Origin: Coptis chinensis
Taxonomy: Eukaryota > Streptophyta > Magnoliopsida > Ranunculales > Ranunculaceae
Direction of reading: 5' to 3'
DNA length: 64,000 nt
NCBI GenBank assembly: GCA_015680905.1
Contig: CM027377.1
Coordinates: 37,782,501 to 37,846,500, forward strand
The notes under the pieces were generated by a model that was not told the origin of the DNA, searched no databases, and saw only the letters and a program-made list of their open reading frames with translations. Shown piece by piece: positions 63,097-64,000 of the stretch. Every line of letters begins with the position of its first letter. The first letter of the stretch is position 1. A program made the translations under genes and the position numbers.

Positions 63097-63807
63097 GATA
63101 ATAAATTAGTTTTCTTCTTTAGTTTTAAAATCTAGTTATTGTTTTATTAGCCTAGCCACCATTAATCCAATCCAATCAAATCAAATTCCAATACAAGTGT
63201 TCTTTCATTATATCTTCTTCTTTCTATTATTATGTCCATAATAATCTAATGAATCATAGCTAAACCTCCATTAGAGGGATTTGATTAAAGCCTTGATGAA
63301 AACTTGATGTGTTAGTATAGAATAGTTGTAGTAAGATATTCTACTCTTGAGGGTAGTTAATTCACCATTAGAATGGGTTTCAATTACCTCACATGCTAAT
63401 TATTAGTTGGTAGAGATGTCATGAATAATTAGGGATAAAAAGACCTAACCTTTATGTGAAAACATAAAGATTAGGATTGCAACAACTCCGTACTAGCATA
63501 TTAGGGATTAATCAAGGTGGATTTCAAATCTCTCTATTCTTCTCTATATTTTATTCAAGTCATATTCAATTGCTTAGTTAAATTATTATAAGTTAAATTC
63601 ATATATTCAATTTTGTAGTATAAATTCACATCCATAAATATTACTCTCACCATTGTTTCCTTGTGTTTGATTAGTTGAATTCGTTTAAGTCTAGAGAGTT
63701 AAGAGTGGAACGATTTCGTACTCTATATATATTGCATGAATATATAAGTGAGAGTAGAAAATAAATAATTAATAACGTAAGATTAAGTTAGAAAAATCTA
63801 GTTATCA
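62423..63807 (+). repeat. Athila-B right LTR
   Basis: TGATAAGTG ... AGTTATCA. TATA-like TATATAAAG at 62974-62982. (CT)n tract at 63043-63092. Confidence 0.92.
63043..63092. repeat. (CT)n microsatellite in right LTR
   Basis: About 25 CT units, some 60 bases downstream of the TATA box. Confidence 0.95.
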
Positions 63808-63915
63808 AATGGCGCTGCTGCCATCTTAAACTCATTTAGGACAATTGAATTCTTGATTTTTGGCTTTAAGTCCCTGAGTCCATAGCTTTCAGCTTTGAGT
63901 CTTTGACAGTTGACT
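63808..63915 (+). mobile_element. start of a second Athila-B internal region
   Basis: Directly after the right LTR comes AATGGCGCTGCTGCCATC and TTAAACTCATTTAGGACAA, matching the internal start of the same element at 58245-58280. The match covers about 45 bases and then fades. The right LTR is therefore shared by two elements in tandem. Confidence 0.75.
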
Positions 63916-64000
63916 CACTACAACAAATAGGCTTTTTAGCGACAAAACTTTTAGTGACAATAAAAAAACATGGCTAATGATCATCTTTGGCGATGTTTAT
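63916..64000 (+). mobile_element. CACTA transposon terminus, runs off the window
   Basis: CACTACAACAAATAGGC followed by TTTTTAGCGACAAAAC and further GCGA/GTGACA words is a CACTA end with its subterminal repeats. It differs from the terminus at 4962 (CACTACAAGAAAATGGGC), so it is a separate family. The rest lies beyond the window. Confidence 0.75.

Larger units (their letters stand above)
56864..63807 (+). mobile_element. Athila-type element Athila-B (short, non-autonomous)
   Basis: This 6.9 kb element has LTRs of about 1.38 kb, a primer-binding site, a short gag remnant with a cysteine knuckle, several purine tracts and a polypurine tract. LTR and internal words (for example the AGCAAGGAG leader and the PPFQRNL block) match Athila-A at lower identity, so both belong to one lineage. 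No protease motif or polymerase is recognised. It is broken. A second internal-region start follows the right LTR, so no target duplication can be expected there. LTRs are about 94-96% alike by eye. Confidence 0.85.

Overview
This is a 64 kb window of flowering-plant nuclear DNA, probably from a eudicot. Evidence is the nested plant retrotransposon lineages (Athila-type and Tat-type Ty3/gypsy), a plant L1-type LINE with a DUF4283 domain, CACTA and Helitron-like termini, and exon pieces of two plant genes (a PP2C phosphatase and CDC48). The species cannot be told from the sequence. I see no intact host gene: the window is accessory, repeat-built DNA.

Layout. 1-1550: AT-rich, nothing recognised. 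1560-4961: 5' half of a LINE (ORF1 and endonuclease), cut off at 4962 by a CACTA terminus. 5230-6734: host-gene fragments, first the 5' end of a PP2C gene and then a CDC48 exon. The CDC48 exon is split by a 12.4 kb Athila-type element (6735-19124) flanked by the 5 bp duplication AGTTT, and resumes at 19129-19448. 20117-29628: a Tat-lineage element on the minus strand (Tat-A). 29629-34908: anonymous DNA with a 133 bp tandem duplication, a LINE-like RNase H remnant and a 105 bp minisatellite. 34909-44771: a second minus-strand Tat element (Tat-B), related to the first. 44772-46253: anonymous. 46254-52505: a compact plus-strand Tat derivative (Tat-C) with matching 475 bp LTRs, the duplication ATATT and three internal repeat arrays. 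52506-56863: anonymous DNA with two Helitron-like 3' ends, a CA-rich stretch and a possible hAT end. 56864-63807: a second Athila-type element, followed directly by the start of another internal region, so the array is LTR-internal-LTR-internal. That last piece is cut at 63916 by another CACTA terminus, which runs off the window.

All LTR elements are fossils: both Athila-type elements and all three Tat elements are broken or lack major parts. The most notable points are the PP2C/CDC48 fragment pair beside a CACTA end, the exact Athila insertion inside the CDC48 exon, the conserved antisense coding region shared by the two large Tat elements, the seven-unit 88 bp array with a hairpin in most units inside the small Tat derivative, and the tandem Athila arrangement at the right edge. 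All identity, age and break-count statements are by-eye estimates.
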